Shown: positions 12,701 through 25,497, counted from the first letter of the stretch. The stretch: DNA of 64,000 nt from Papilionanthe hookeriana x Papilionanthe teres (GCA_022702705.1 CM040421.1:54047740-54111739), one strand, 5' to 3'. The notes: a model not told the origin generated them from the sequence alone. A program made the numbers and translations.

Positions 12701-14054
12701 GATCACAAGGAACTCCCAAAGTCATTTTTTTATAATTTTCTTAGTTATATGTTAATTATTATAATTTGTTTAATGCCAAAAATGTCATTTCGCTTATAAA
12801 ATCAAATTTTGTGGTTAAATTAATTTAAATGGGTTTCAAATTTTTAGAGCGAGTTAGTATGGCTATTACATATAGTGTGGGCTCAATTTTGTGATTTCTC
12901 TATTTGTATTTTAATTATTTAATTTTTAAGGCTTCTAATGAGATAATTATAGTTAGTGTCATTATTAATTACCTAAATCCATTTATATTTTTCTTAGGTC
13001 CTCTGGCCAAAGTGAACCTACCAAAATAAGTTTTGTATTTTTTATTTATATTTTAATTATTAAAACTTTTTAATTAAAACAGATATGATTAACTTGAAAA
13101 TTAGGGCTTTTGTGTTAGGGATGCTCTTTAACTCTGGAAAAATCATAGAGCATTCCTAACAACAGAGCAAACAAGCCCTCAAAATTTCAAGCCATGGTGA
13201 TTTGTATTTATTAAGTTATGATTTAAATAATTTTCTGAGTATTTAATTAATTAAAAATAGAATACATGATAAATAATTTTGATTTTGGTCCACGTTATTC
13301 TCCTTTGTTCATTGAGCAAGTGGGTATTTTTCTTTCATTTTTAGGATTTTTCTACACCATGTTATGAATTTTCTAAGTTCTGGAATTAAAATAAATAAAA
13401 AATCCCTGGAATTTCCTACTAACACAGTCAGCGCTGAATGGATCCTACAGCGCTCCGAACACCCACGCAGTGCTCCGTCATTTGACACCATCTTCCGCAT
13501 TAGTTGCCACGCGGCCCGCTCTTTTTGCCCCGAACCTTCGTCCGAATGCATCAACGTCGTCTATCTGATACAAGCACGATCAGATGGCTCTCCGTCATCG
13601 TCTTCATCTGGTGTGTCCCGTGAGCCATCCAACTTCCAGACCTAAGATCCCCCTCTACCCCAATCAAATCGTGTGGGTTATGTTCCTATACCTTCATCTT
13701 CTTAAGACGAACCTATCTATATGATTTGTCAAGTATGAAATACATGTAAGTTTCACAAAGGCCCAAATCGAGCTGAAATTTTGAGAAAATGGCACATACC
13801 TATGTCCAAGAGGTGTGGTCTTAATTGGAAGTGTTGTGAACGTTCCATGTGACTTTGCAAAGCTCCTCCAAGTGTTTGTTCAAGCAGAGGTGAGGTCTGA
13901 GTAGGAGCTCCTCCTACAGGTGGTGCGGCTTAGGTGAAAGTCAGGTGCAGAGAGCCTAGTCGAGGGGGCCTTCAGTGTAGAACTTTTTCGTTTAGCCTGG
14001 GGAAGGTGAGGAGCAAGCTAATTTGAAGTTTTGTGTAGTTTGGTGAGGTGTCCT

Positions 14055-14061
14055 CTTTATA
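14055..14061 (-). promoter_or_regulatory. Candidate LTR TATA box
   Basis: On the minus strand this reads tataaag, 1,989 bases from the LTR start. It matches the position of the TATA-like box in the plus-strand copy at 2770. Confidence 0.4.
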
Positions 14062-14599
14062 CCCTAATTTTGGGTGGAAAAATTGGCCTCAGGCAGTAGG
14101 GAAGATGGCTGGAGAGTTGTAGGCTTGAGCTAAGGAAGTCCTGGAGAAGCTCTAGGAGTAATTTGAAAGAGTCTCCCCAAGGTTAAGTGCACTCTTTTTT
14201 GTTTGGCCGTGGGAGGTGGTGGTTAAATAGGCAGGGAAAGGGTGGTCACTAGGGCTTCAATCTGGGTGAGCTCTACTGCTTAGGTGGAGGGAAGAAAGGT
14301 GTAAGTGGCCAATGGACGCTGGCCACCTCAGGGAGTTTCAATTTTGGGTTTAAGGCGTGGGGTGGCTCTCAGTTTTGACGTTTTCCAGCTACTAGGTCGG
14401 CCGACCAGGCCAGAGCTAGTGGCTAGGTGGTTCAGGTGAGCCAGGGGAGTTTAAATGTGATGGTTTGAGTGGCTTGATGGCTGGTAGCAAAGATCTCCCT
14501 TGGTTTAGCCAAATATGGGAAGAAATCTCCTAAATCAAGCGACCCTTGGTCCATTGCTCAACTAGGTTGGGCCAGGTTGATCTAGCTTGGTTCCTAGGG

Positions 14600-15560
14600 C
14601 TCAAATGTTGGTTGTGTTGACCATGGTTTGGTTAATTTGTATGGGTTTGGTCAAATTTGAGGTTTGGGTTCAAAATTGGGCTTTTGGTTTGAATTTAGGT
14701 CTAGGTTGGGTTTCGACTAAGCTTTGGGTCAATTGATTGGTCAACTTGATGTGGATGATTGACATGAGAAGTTTTGAAAAGGAATTTGGTATTTTGAATT
14801 GTTTGGGGAGTTCCATTTAGTGAGATTTTAAATTTGGGTCAATTTGGGGCATGTAAGCTAGACTTGGGTTTGGATTGAGCTAGGGCTTAGATTTGGTCCA
14901 ATTGATGGTTCAAATTGATTTAGCAGAATGTTTTGAAGAGTTTAGAATTTAGAATTGAGGGAATTGGGTTGACTTTGGGATTCAATTTGAAGGAATTTTA
15001 GTATAAGGTCAAATTGGGGATTTTGGGATTGGGGTTGGAATTTGGTTGTGAAATTGTCTTAATTGGGCTTGAGTTTAGTTTCAATTGGGATTGAAAATGA
15101 TGAATTTTGATTTGGAATTGAAATTGGGTGAGATTAAAGTCAATTTGGTGGAAATTTGGGATAATTTGGGGATTTTGGGCCTTTAGAGTCAATTTGGGAA
15201 TTTTGGTTAAAATGGGTCAATTTGGTCAAATTGGACTTAATTGAGTGGTTCAAACAGATTTTAGGGACATTTGGAGTGTTTTTTTTTTTGGAAATTTTGG
15301 GAATTTTTGGAATTTTTGGGATGTGATGGGCATTTTTGTAATTTTGGGTATTTTAGGATTATTTTTTGGAATTTGAGAAATTTGAAGTGTTTTTGGGCAA
15401 TTTGAGTGATTTGGGATGATTTGATACGATTTTTGAAGAAAATTTGGGTAATTTTGGAAAATTTTGGAAAATTTTAAGGTTTAGGGATATTTTGGTAATT
15501 TGGTGAAAGTTTGGGGCTAGGAGGCCAAATTTGGGAATTTTGGTAAAATTGTGATCAATT
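14600..15560 (-). repeat. Strand-asymmetric U3 segment
   Basis: The plus strand is G/T-rich and nearly free of C (ggtcaatttggtcaaattgg, gaattttgggatttttgg variants), so the LTR sense strand is C/A-rich. It is equivalent to 1240-2400. Confidence 0.55.
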
Positions 15561-16050
15561 GAGAATGTTAATCATGAGGTCACCTTATTTGAAACATGGT
15601 ACAAGGGAAATCTCATTTTGGATCCTCCATGTGTTGGTCTTTGCCAAACCCTAGCCTAGGGCTAAGGGTTGAGGAACCTCTCACTTGAGTTTCCAAAAGA
15701 ATGGGGAGTCAGGATAAGGGTGATTAGTTTAGGGTTTAGGTTGTGAATGAGATTATGGGGTTGCATGTGTGTGTGCAGGACTGACCGGTCACACCACCTT
15801 GGGCTAACCCTAAAGTCAAGCAACCCTATGGGAATCCCTTCTTGAGCTCCCTCACATTTGGCCCCAACCTACTAAGTGTTATACGTTATTATAAAATATG
15901 TGGAACTCCAAGAAGAGTAAAGAAGTGTTTAGAATTTCTAATGGGTAGGGTTCCATCACCAGTCCTCTAGGATAGTCAACAGAGAAGTCCTACAGCTAGA
16001 TCCTAGGCTTCTAAAGAAGAAACTAGACCTCAACAGAAGTGAGGTCAACA

Positions 16051-17340
16051 AAAATATAATATTCATAGATCATTTTGTCTTTTGAGTAGCACTATAAAAA
16101 CTTCATTTGTACTTCATTATGCTTGATTTTGGCCTATTTTAGATTAAATCAAATTTTTATATGGTTATATTTGTTACATTGAAATGTTTGTTTTCGTTAT
16201 AATGTTACGCCCTGGGTCCCGAAGGTGGTGCATCCAACAACACAATGTATGATGAAAAGACTTGAACACGATTTGTGTTCTCAAAAGAAAGATCGTATGC
16301 AAGTAATAACAAAAATAAATAATGAAAGATAATTTTTATTCATTAATAAATGTTCAACTAATACAACTACAACCGACAAAAAAGCATAAAATTAATTGAA
16401 ACAAAACCGAAATTATAATAGAAAAACAATTACTCAAACAAAAAAGAGAAAATACAAGAACCAAAGCAAGTGTATAAAATGTTAATAGTAAATTTACCAC
16501 TGGAAATTCTAATCTAACGGAAACGGTTCTCCGAGTGATTGAATATAACATGATATATAAAATTTCAACAAGCAAGTTTGGCAAAGCAAACTTAATAAAT
16601 AATTAATATTTAGTAAATCATAAATGACAGAAAATGTGACATGCAGTATGAACAATAAAATAAGACAATTCATTTTATGCATAATAAATTTTGCAAGAAA
16701 ATTATCCAATACTTGTGATCATGAATTTGAGTGATTTAAATCATTCACTTCTAAGTAGATATTTTTATTCAACAATATCAAGTGTGTTCATGTTTATAGA
16801 ACTTATCAAAATTTTAATACTACATGATAATATATAAGTGCAATATTTGTGTGTGTGCGCGCACGCATGTGCCTATATGATATTTTGAAACATGGAAAGT
16901 TAAGTATCAATCTTATGAAAATCCAACCATCTCTCTAAGGACCCATCAGCCCCTTTAGCCACAACAATGGTTTATTACATATATAATAATAATATATTAT
17001 CATCTATATTTCATGCACCACAATCAAAGCACATAAATATAATTGCAATATGTCCACCAATATTTATATATAATTATGAATTTGCAATAATGAGATCTAA
17101 CAAATCATGTTATAAAATGAATAACAAATATTGGAAATAGAAGATAAAAGTACTAAATTAGAATTTTATGCAACAATAAAATGAGGCTAATTACTCATAA
17201 AATTTATTATAAACAAAAAATAAAATTTACTGTAATTGTATTAATATAATTTGAAGGGCACGACTGACGGTAATACATTAACGAGTCTTACTTTAACAGA
17301 AAAATAGAATTATCATAAGATACAACCTCGTAGGAGAAAA
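16051..17340. other. AT-rich stretch, possible LTR start at 16204
   Basis: gttacgccctgggtcccgaa near 16204 resembles the start of several plant LTRs, but no matching end or second copy was found. A (TG/CA)-rich patch, tgtgtgtgtgcgcgcacgca, sits near 16850. I see no gene. Confidence 0.2.
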
Positions 17341-17404
17341 CTGACGTCAGCGGCTGTCCTGACAAAAGTCTGAAACAAACTCACCAAAAAAATGAACCAT
17401 AACA

Positions 17405-17480
17405 CTACAAACAACGTATAATGGATAGCCGAAAAAAGAAAATAGGGAGGGGAAAAATAATTCTCGCCTAATGGAAGAGA
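17405..17480. repeat. Micro-inverted block relative to the right LTR
   Basis: Read on the minus strand this 70-base block (cctcctctctcttccattag...ggctatccat) matches the plus strand at about 19550-19615, although the adjoining gttgaacc segments of the two LTR-like flanks are in direct orientation. Confidence 0.4.
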
Positions 17481-18539
17481 GAGGAGGGGTCGAGCAGCTC
17501 CTCCACCTTGCAGGTTCCTGTTGAACCAAGTTGAACCAATTTAGCCTTCTTGCTTCCGTGTCAGTCTCCCGGGGTTGAGGTAGGTTCGACCTCAATCGTC
17601 AAAACTTTTGTCTCCTCCTAGTAGTCAAGTCGTTCATGTTGTAAGCTCTCGGTAAATCAATTCTGTAGGCGACGTCATTTCAAAGAACATCTTGATAGAA
17701 TGGGTATTTATCCTTTTTTTAGCACAATCTAAGTTGGAGGTACACAACAATCCAGGTTCACTCGAGCCAAATTTCAAACAAGTAAATATATAATATGATT
17801 CTCTCACTCCTCATACTTAGTTGGATGTGTTTGATAAGCAAGGTTGTAAGGGGTTGTCAACTATGAAATAACATCTCTAACAGGTTGGGCCACCCTAATG
17901 TGTAACCACTCATGAGGTATTTTTTCCTTCTTGGGAAGAACATGGATCCTACAGTAGAATATTCTTTCTTCCAAGGAACATGGGTGATTCCCATCGCTGT
18001 GGTTCATCCATCCTATCTCATCCTCTATCGTGAGGAATATTGTTGAACTGATTTTTATCCCCAAAGGAATATCGTTGAACCAATTTTTATCCCCAAAGGG
18101 CTCATGATTATCTTCCATAAGCAACTCAAAATATTGTTATCTCTAACAAGTTAGACCTTCTTCCGAAGGGACAACTCAGGAGGCATGATATATATATCTG
18201 AAATGCTTAAAAACTTTTTATCTGGAATTGGCCTGTGTCTAGTATTAACTTCTTTTGGACATGCAAAGTTATTCCTACTGATGTTCCTCTCAATGATTGT
18301 CAATGGTAGCTCGAGACACCACAATCTCATATTCAGCATGAATGCACCTTACATCAAAGTCACCAGTTCATATATCATCTACAACTATCAGCTGAAATCT
18401 CTCTTCTATGGTCACCTAGAATCAATAACATCTCTCTCTTATTGGTTGCAAGTTTAGAATCCTCTCTGAAGTCTTCATCTTCTCCCGGATAAACTATGTC
18501 ACTGCTAAATTTTTCCTTGTTCAATGAAACAAATCAACT

Positions 18540-18960
18540 CTAGTTGTGAATTATAATTCACTATGCCCAAATTCATGATACTTGCAACATTTCCTAGTTG
18601 TAACAGATTTTGAGATGCGAATTGGCTTTACCTATTCACCACTTTGAATTAGCTTATACTCTAACGGGGGGTCATCTTGGGTGTTCTCCAGGGTGTACCC
18701 TGACTATAAGATTCAAAGACTGAACTCTTCCTGTAAGATTTGGGGGTCGCTTGGTGATGCGGTCTCTCCACTTTTAAAGCTAGAGTTACCATCTTGTTTG
18801 TAATAAATTGGTAGGAACTAATATTGTGACTCTAGCTTCATCTTTAGATTCTCTCTTTCTCCCCTTCGATTCTCCCGATCATGGTCGAGGGTAACCTACC
18901 ATTGAATTTCATCCTCAAAGCCAACAAGCCTCTGCTGAAGTCAATGGATATCCCATTATA
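18540..18960 (-). pseudogene. Gag-like fragment with zinc-knuckle remnant
   Basis: Minus-strand translation in shifting frames gives a charged stretch (GERENLKMKLES, about 18840-18880) and then RKCCKYHEFGHSEL near 18560-18600. The latter is the Cys..Cys..Tyr-His..Gly-His form of a retrotransposon gag zinc knuckle, missing the last Cys. Several stops and frameshifts separate the parts. Upstream lies the primer site expected for an LTR element in this orientation. The family cannot be set beyond Ty3/gypsy-like. Confidence 0.35.
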
Positions 18961-19223
18961 TATCTTCCAAGATAGGCTTGGGCGTATATCTCATTGGCGG
19001 CATGGATAAAATTTAAAGTTGGGAGGTGAAAGAGGATGTGGGGGACTATTCGATGATGCATAGAATTTGATTTTGGGTTGCTGGTTTAGAAAATCAACAA
19101 TTGATAGTTAGGTTAAGTTAAAATGTGGCTAAGGTCTGGTAATAGAAAAGAAAAAAAAATTGGTGGAGGTGGCCTGAGTAAGGTGAAAGTTAAGAAACTT
19201 AAGATAAGACTATGATTAGATTT

Positions 19224-19235
19224 GCTTTGATACTA
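19224..19235 (-). other. Decayed primer-binding site (initiator-Met type)
   Basis: The minus strand reads tagtatcaaagc, two transitions away from the site complementary to the 3' end of initiator Met tRNA. LTR-like sequence lies on the expected side. Confidence 0.4.
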
Positions 19236-19690
19236 AAATAATACTAGAGTTAACCTAAACTTGAATAAAATCAGAAACGTGATTGCTTAAATTGAAAATC
19301 AGTTATAACAACGACTATTCAAAACAGAAATGAACGACAAACAAGCACAAACACACATTAGAGTAAAATTGAAAATCAGTTATTACTACGACTCTTCAAA
19401 ATAGAAAATAAATGATAAACAAACACAAACAGACCTTAGGGAAGGGTGTTTGTGTTGGGTGGTGGCTGGCTAGTAGGTGGAGGGCTGGTTAGAGGCTATG
19501 AATATTGAGGGAGGGCAAGAAGGGTTGAATGACAGCCGATTTATATCCCCTCCTCTCTCTTCCATTAGGCATGACTTATTTTTTCCTCCTTATTTTCATT
19601 TTCTGGCTATTCATCTTGAAGGTTACTGCTGAACCGGGTTGAACCGGTTCAGCCCCACAGGCCCTGAATTAGAATTTGCACAATGTCGTC

Positions 19691-22110
19691 GCCTATTTCA
19701 ACTATTCAGCTGATACTAAAAAATTTATATTATTTAAAGATGCATTACTACAATTTTTAGGGTACATTTTGAGACAACATAATAAAATAATAGCATAAGC
19801 ATCGAAATAGTTAAAGCCATGTGAAAAAAAGAAAAAATCATAATATGCATGATTTGAAATTAACAATAATTGCATTTACATTTAAAATTTGTTGTCATCA
19901 TTTTTATGGCATAAGTTGAAACATATATTGACCATCGAAATTTAAAATATATTTTTACCTTTAATAACATGAACTTGAGATAGAGAAAGTGATTACAATT
20001 GTTTAAAGAATATGAGCACTTGGTATCAACAAAAAAATGACAGTGTTGTATATGCTTTGAGCAAAAAATCCACAAAAACATTGAAAAAAAAAGAATTTTT
20101 ACTATTTATGCTGAACTGATTTTTGATTTAAAAAAGGTAAAAAAAGTAATCAAAATAATGGATATGTATATTTATATATTATATAGATGATTGGCCAACC
20201 TACTCTAAAAGAGAACTTCATACAACATCAAGAAGATAATAAAGTTGATTGAAAATGATAATAGATTGTTGACATAATATAAAATGATTTAAGGAGGTTA
20301 TTTATTCTAAATTTTAGAGAAAATTGGGAGGATCATATTTTGCTAATTGAGTTTATATATAATAATAATTTTCAATCCAATATTATGATAGCACCGTATT
20401 AATAAGTGTAATTTTGTTGTTTCATTTCTATTGCGAGAGAGACTCATTTGATTTAATAGTTAATTAATTATTGTCACAAAACCAATTTAAAATAATTACA
20501 AGATAAACTTGATCTGTTAAGCTCTTCTGCGAAATAATTTTTTTAAAAAGACAAATTTTGAGTATAATTTTGAAATTATCAAAGTGCAAAATTTTTGCTT
20601 CAATTTCTAAACATCTTTGCCAAGAAGCAACCCATTTCAAACTAATTCTTAAACCAAGGAGCCCCTCACCTCAAAAAAAAATAGCCTTCTAAAAGTAATT
20701 AAAGAACAAAAGATAATTAAGTTGATCCTACAAAAAAAAACACATGCAAGTATGATGAAGAATAAATCATTAAGCTAAACGTTTTTAACCATAGACACAA
20801 ATATAAATAATAATAGCACTAAAATGGCTTATGAGATAACTTTATCAAATATTAAACCCAAGTTTCATGACAAAATAGATTATATTGATACAAAGAAATA
20901 TACATCAAAAGAATTTGTGTCTGCTTACAAACCATGATGAAGATAATTATTTTAACTTAAATGCACAATCTTTGTATTTTATTCAACATACAACATTCAA
21001 GTATATTTAGATACAAATCTACTCAATAAGCATAATTAAAATTGTATATCAAGATTGACATAATCAATGTTTATGCGATTAAATTTACTCAAGAGCTTAC
21101 ATCCACACTTGAGCACCTCTCCAACTTAAGATTCCACCACACATTAATCTTTCTTTATAGACGAGGAAACTCTCTTTTCCTTCAAATGAAAGCATAAGGC
21201 CATAATCATATTCACATGCCTCTCTCATAATTCGATCTTATGCCCTACCTTTCTATGTCACCTTAAAATTAAGATTCAAGAAATCCATATATATAAGATG
21301 GAGACACTAAACAAATACAATATGAAGTTAGACCAAATTAAACAAAATTTTTTCTTGACCCGCCTTGTCTAGAAAGCTAAGTTGTAAGACCCAAAACCTT
21401 GTAGGCCCTATATTAATTTCAAGATAATAGGCACTGCGAAAATTTAAGCCAACACCAAATCCAAATATTTGAGACATTGGTCACACAAAATAAGATGTCA
21501 AGCTAGCTTCAAGTATTTCACTAGTTATCTACCTCTACCTATAGGGTAAGGTTATAAGACCCAAAATATCGCATATGCCTCTAATATAAAAAAGCCACAT
21601 TTACTATTTGCCAAACCCAAGACTAAATGTTATCTGAAATACTAATTATGCAAATAATCAAGGTAGTTTGAAATCTTGCCCTAGCCCGCCGCATATATAG
21701 GCTAAGATTTTAAGTCTAGTAATTTTAATGGCCACTCTAATTGTCCATGAGTTGCCTTGTCTATATAGGAAGGTCATAAACCATACCCTTCAAGATAGCT
21801 TCTCTAATGAAGTATACCTAAACTCACACATAAAACAAAGCCAACTTTGAAATGATACTTGAACTTGAGTCTTCTTAATCAGAACACCTTGTGCTCTTCT
21901 CCAAGTAGCAAATGTCCTACGACTTGGAAATGATTGTATAATAATATACAAGATTTATTATCATCAAATACTAACCGAGTCACAAATGCAATAGCTAGGC
22001 TCATGAAGCCAATAAAACTGAACTAAAATTAATTTATCAAAGCAATGTATAAGGTGTCTTATGGATAAGACAATAGAGAGTTATGTATAAACTTACACTA
22101 TTGATATCTA
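19691..22110. other. AT-rich intergenic sequence
   Basis: I find no gene, terminal repeat or tandem array. Short ORFs are consistent with chance. Confidence 0.5.
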
Positions 22111-22123
22111 CAATAAAATATAA

Positions 22124-22825
22124 AAGCCTTCGTTTAAGTTGATCTAAAACTGAATACATGAAATGTAGATTTAGTAGTAGATCTAGTAGCGGAGTTGTAA
22201 CAATGGGTGATCGAATCATTAAAAGGTGTGAACGTTTTAGATATCTCGAGTTTATTGTCCAAAGTGATGGTGATATAGATGAGGATGTTATTAGTAGAGT
22301 TCAAGTTGGATGGTTGAAGTGGAGGAATGCATCAGGCATATTATGTGATAGAAAAGTACTACTTAGACTTGAAGGAAAATTTTATAAGATGGTGGTGATA
22401 CCTGCAATGTTTAATGGTGCAAAATGTTAGTCTATAAAAGAAAAGCATAAAACTAAGTTAAACGTTGCTGAGATGAGAATGCTTTGGTAGACGAGTGGCT
22501 TGACTATTAGAGACAAAATGCGAAACGAATGTATCTACGAAAGGGTTGGCCTAGCTTCAATGGCGGTCAAAATTAGAGAAAGTTTTTTAGATGATTCGGT
22601 CACATTAAACATCGACCATCTGATGTCTGGTTAGGAGAGTACGTGTTTTAGATTTAACTTGTGTTAAGAACAGTAGATGTAGACCTAAAAAGATTTGGGC
22701 AAGCTGCATAAAAAATAATCTCAATTTATTAGAATTAAATGAATATATGACACTTAATAGGACACGGTGGAGAGAAAAGACTCATGTAGCCAGCCCCACT
22801 TAGTAGGATAAAGGCTTGTTGTTTT
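22124..22825 (+). mobile_element. 3' end of an RTE-type LINE (reverse transcriptase C-terminus)
   Basis: The plus-strand ORF at 22158-22430 carries the characteristic C-terminal part of RTE reverse transcriptases: FRYLEFIVQSDGDIDEDV, then WLKWRNASGILCDRKVLLRL and PAMFNGAKC. After an in-frame stop, where a Trp is usual, it continues as NVAEMRMLW and IRDKMRNECIYERVGLAS to about 22620. The tail ends in a ttgttgttttt GTT-rich run near 22815, as expected for this clade. The 5' part is missing, the usual LINE truncation, and at least two stops make it dead. Confidence 0.8.
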
Positions 22826-24004
22826 TGTTGTTGTTTTAATGTATAAGGTGTTGATTATTAAGCATAAAACCCACTTGGTGGTAAAAAGCAATACTTAACA
22901 AACAGACTTAATTCAATGAAACTTTCACACCAATTGTCTGCAAAGAAATCATATGAATTATTTTTGCATTAGCGTCATAGATCGAGTCGCCAGTCAACCA
23001 ATCTAATGTCAAGCCAACATTCTTACATCATGAACATAAGAAAAGAGATATTCTATGTTTTAAAGCTTGAAGGATACATCATATAAGGGCAAAAATATAC
23101 GATTTATTTACAGAAGATGACTCCATATAATTTAAAACAAACTCATTATGCTAAGAACAAAAACATGGAAGGATATTTTATTCCAAATGATTTCACAGAA
23201 ATTCAAAGTAAGCCATCATTTTATATCATAAGATGAGGCATGCAACACTTTAATTATGATATGATTGACTTCAATGCTAACACTAAATTTGTAACAATCA
23301 AAGTAGTAGCTACAAATCGTGCTAACCAATTATATAGTTGGGCTGAGATCTTATATATATATATTTCAAATCAAAACCCAACTACCCAAAAATGAAAGAC
23401 TGATGATTCAATGAAACGTTAATAAATGTTAAATGGGACTAATATTTAACAACAAATCGGAATCTTACACACCAATTGTTCAATGTTCTTTTGAAAACAA
23501 GCAGATTAAGGACGAAAAAATCTTCACAAACAATCAGTAAACATATCCATAAATTATAAGTAAAAAGTTGATTCATTAATCAATTTTACATGACTTGTTA
23601 TAAACACTAAAGAAATGCAAAAAAATAATTTCAACATCAATTTTACATGACTTGTTATAAACACTAAAGAAAATTTGTAAGCCTAAGCGCTCCTGAAAGA
23701 TTAAACTAGTACAGCACATTTGCTGCTAACTTTCCCAACCCATTCCTAAATTGCACATTCCAATCTTAAGTTTAAGCAAACAGTTTGGACCAATATCCAC
23801 AAATGCACTGATTGAAGATACTCGAAGTACAAGCTTTAAATGAAGAATTGCTCCACCCAGCACTTGATTCACACTCCATACAAGAAAGTTTCAGGTACTG
23901 GAACTTATTGCACGTTTAAGCGGGCTGGGGTTAAGTTATTCCCAGGTGAATGCCTAGAAAATCATAAAATAAGCAAATATTTATCTTAAAATGAAAAAAA
24001 AAAA
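22826..24004. other. AT-rich intergenic sequence
   Basis: No gene is recognised. A short tandem duplication is listed separately. Confidence 0.45.
23581..23673 (+). repeat. Short direct duplication
   Basis: caattttacatgacttgtta and the following taaacactaaagaaa occur at 23581 and again at 23638, a period of 57 bases with near-perfect identity, so it is a recent event. Confidence 0.75.
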
Positions 24005-24197
24005 TGTTAGGAATGGCTCATATACCAGATAAGGGACAGATACTGGGGCAGAGTGAAGCGAGCCAGCGGAGCTTGCGAGGGGAGTGGAGCGGAAAGCCGC
24101 CGCACTTGCTCCCGATGGTGTAGGCAAATGGTCGAACCTCATTGAATTCCTGTATCTGTTCTTGAATCTTGCGTTTCTTTGCCCTAATTTCTCAACA
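24005..24197 (+). mobile_element. Short, internally deleted LTR (copia-like)
   Basis: It starts tgttaggaatggctcata and ends ttctcaaca. Start, middle (gagccagcgg) and end match the longer LTR at 24314-24768, so this is a deleted sister. It is flanked by aaaaa on both sides, which is only weak evidence for a target duplication in an A-rich site. Confidence 0.45.
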
Positions 24198-24313
24198 AAA
24201 AATTATGTAAGAAAGTTTGTATTGTAGTGCTATTTACCTATGGCTTAATCAAGGTTTGTTTAACGGGATGCTAGGAATATGACCAGTTAAATTATTGTTC
24301 TCTAGAAAGCTGG

Positions 24314-24523
24314 TGTTAGGTATGGCTCATATATCGGATAAAAGACAGATGCTAGAGCGGATCAGAGTGAGCCAGCGGAGCCGAGCGAGCGAGCGGAGTG
24401 GAGCGGAAACATCTGTCCAATCGGGGGAGTTTCATTATGTGGGTTAGGGGTGCAGGGGCAACGGTCCCGTGATACAGTACAGAGGTAATTTTGTAATTAC
24501 ATATTGTACGTTAGGTACATACA

Positions 24524-24596
<73 letters not shown>

Positions 24597-24768
24597 GATG
24601 TATTGTAATCCTAAGTGTATCTTCTACTCTTTTTTTGAATTGAAGGAAAAGCTACCGCTCTGCACCCGAAGACGTATACATATTTACGGAACCTCATTAA
24701 ATCTCTATGTTTCTTTCTGGATTTGCGTCGATTCTGACGTTTTCTTTGCCCTAAAATTCTCAACAGAT
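24314..24768 (+). mobile_element. Solo LTR (copia-like)
   Basis: tgttaggtatggctcata ... attctcaaca, 455 bases, with TG...CA ends. Near the 3' end it has gaacctcattaaatctctat and a cccgaagacgta string often seen near the end of plant Ty1/copia LTRs. No primer site or polypurine tract flanks it and no target duplication is obvious. Confidence 0.45.
24519..24596. repeat. (AT)n/(ATAC) microsatellite
   Basis: About 78 bases of alternating ta with a few acata interruptions, inside the solo LTR. Confidence 0.95.
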
Positions 24769-24979
24769 AGAAAATATAAGTGATAAAAGAAAAGAAAATT
24801 AAGGATCTTTTCGACCATCTGCTCTGTCTATCAAGAGGGTTTAGGGTATGTACATGAATGATAAAAATGAACAGTAGTTTTTCCTTGTCTAACTTAACAA
24901 AAGAGGTTAGTGAAAAATGCCCGTAAGAAACTGAGTGAAGCATTTATGATTACAAATTAAAAATTGACAATTTTAAGTT

Positions 24980-25219
24980 GGGGCATTTACATATGTAGCA
25001 CACAATTCCTATGTACATACATATCTAACACCTAAAAATATATTTTTTTAAATTCATAACACATATATTTTATATCACAAAAATACGCCATTTACTAACT
25101 TTTGAAAAGTTAAATAGACCATTTGATGTACAGTTAAAATGCTATAACAGTATAAATCAAAATTAAGATATTAGATATGTAAATATATAGGGAATTGTGT
25201 GGTAATGTATGTAAATCTT
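24980..25219. mobile_element. MITE copy 1 (ggggcatttaca family)
   Basis: The left end is ggggcatttacatatgtagc; the right end, on the minus strand, reads gatttacatacattaccaca. Both continue into cacaattcc..atgta and atatctaa strings. Same family as 25735-25962 and 26550-26749. It has no coding capacity. Confidence 0.6.
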
Positions 25220-25377
25220 CCTTTCAATTCAATCCTCACAACGCAATGTTGCTTTTATGAGTTCTAAGGTTTAGATTGTAATCCTCATATTTCATAGGTT
25301 CCTAGCATGACCAATAGGTAACACATTACTAGGTAACGAGAAAAACATGAAAGACCTCACAATATATATTTGATGAG

Positions 25378-25497
25378 AAAAGTATCAAAAGTATCAATTT
25401 AGTCCCCAAACTTTTTTAATATTGAACTGAAATAATCCCTACAAATGAGTTTTTTATCCCCAATTTAGAGAGTTTGTGGACTAATTTGATACTTTTA
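25378..25497. mobile_element. Small MITE with about 30-bp inverted ends
   Basis: The left end runs aaaagtatcaa...tttagtccccaaactt; the right end on the minus strand reads aaaagtatcaaattagtcca. At 120 bases it is almost all stem. The family is unassigned, possibly Mutator-like. Confidence 0.5.

Larger units (their letters stand above)
9880..16050 (-). mobile_element. Tat-family LTR, minus strand, 3' end missing
   Basis: Read on the minus strand it starts at 16050 with tgttgacctcacttctgttg and follows the same order of landmarks as the LTR at 799-7372: tctagctgtaggacttctct, strand-asymmetric segment, TATA at about 14058, cgatcagatgg / cgtgtcttgta block near 13560, spaced boxes at 12300-13030, gacacgagaagatgacagg near 11140, hairpin block at 10770-10900, and the agttctcttaagtgactt block near 10040. 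Homology stops near gtcagtttgcgaacc at about 9880, so the last 300 bases or so are lost. No gene is present. A 21-base string, gatgccacagatccctagga, is tandemly doubled at 10179-10220. Confidence 0.68.
17341..19690 (-). mobile_element. Degenerate non-autonomous LTR retrotransposon remnant
   Basis: A reverse-oriented initiator-Met primer site (19224-19235) faces a decayed gag-like region to its left. LTR-like sequence lies on both flanks: gttcctgttgaaccaagttg at about 17514 and gttactgctgaaccgggttg at about 19621, in the same direction. No pol is visible, so it was probably non-autonomous or has an internal deletion. Borders are approximate. Confidence 0.4.

Noticed and set aside
799..16050. 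A single 15-kb fold-back transposon
   Set aside because: The left arm has its own 5-bp target duplication at 7373, and an unrelated Athila LTR and MITE lie between the arms. Two LTRs in inverted orientation explain it.
24469..24783. 104-codon ORF across the TA microsatellite
   Set aside because: It is Tyr-Ile repeats from (ta)n and lies inside a solo LTR.
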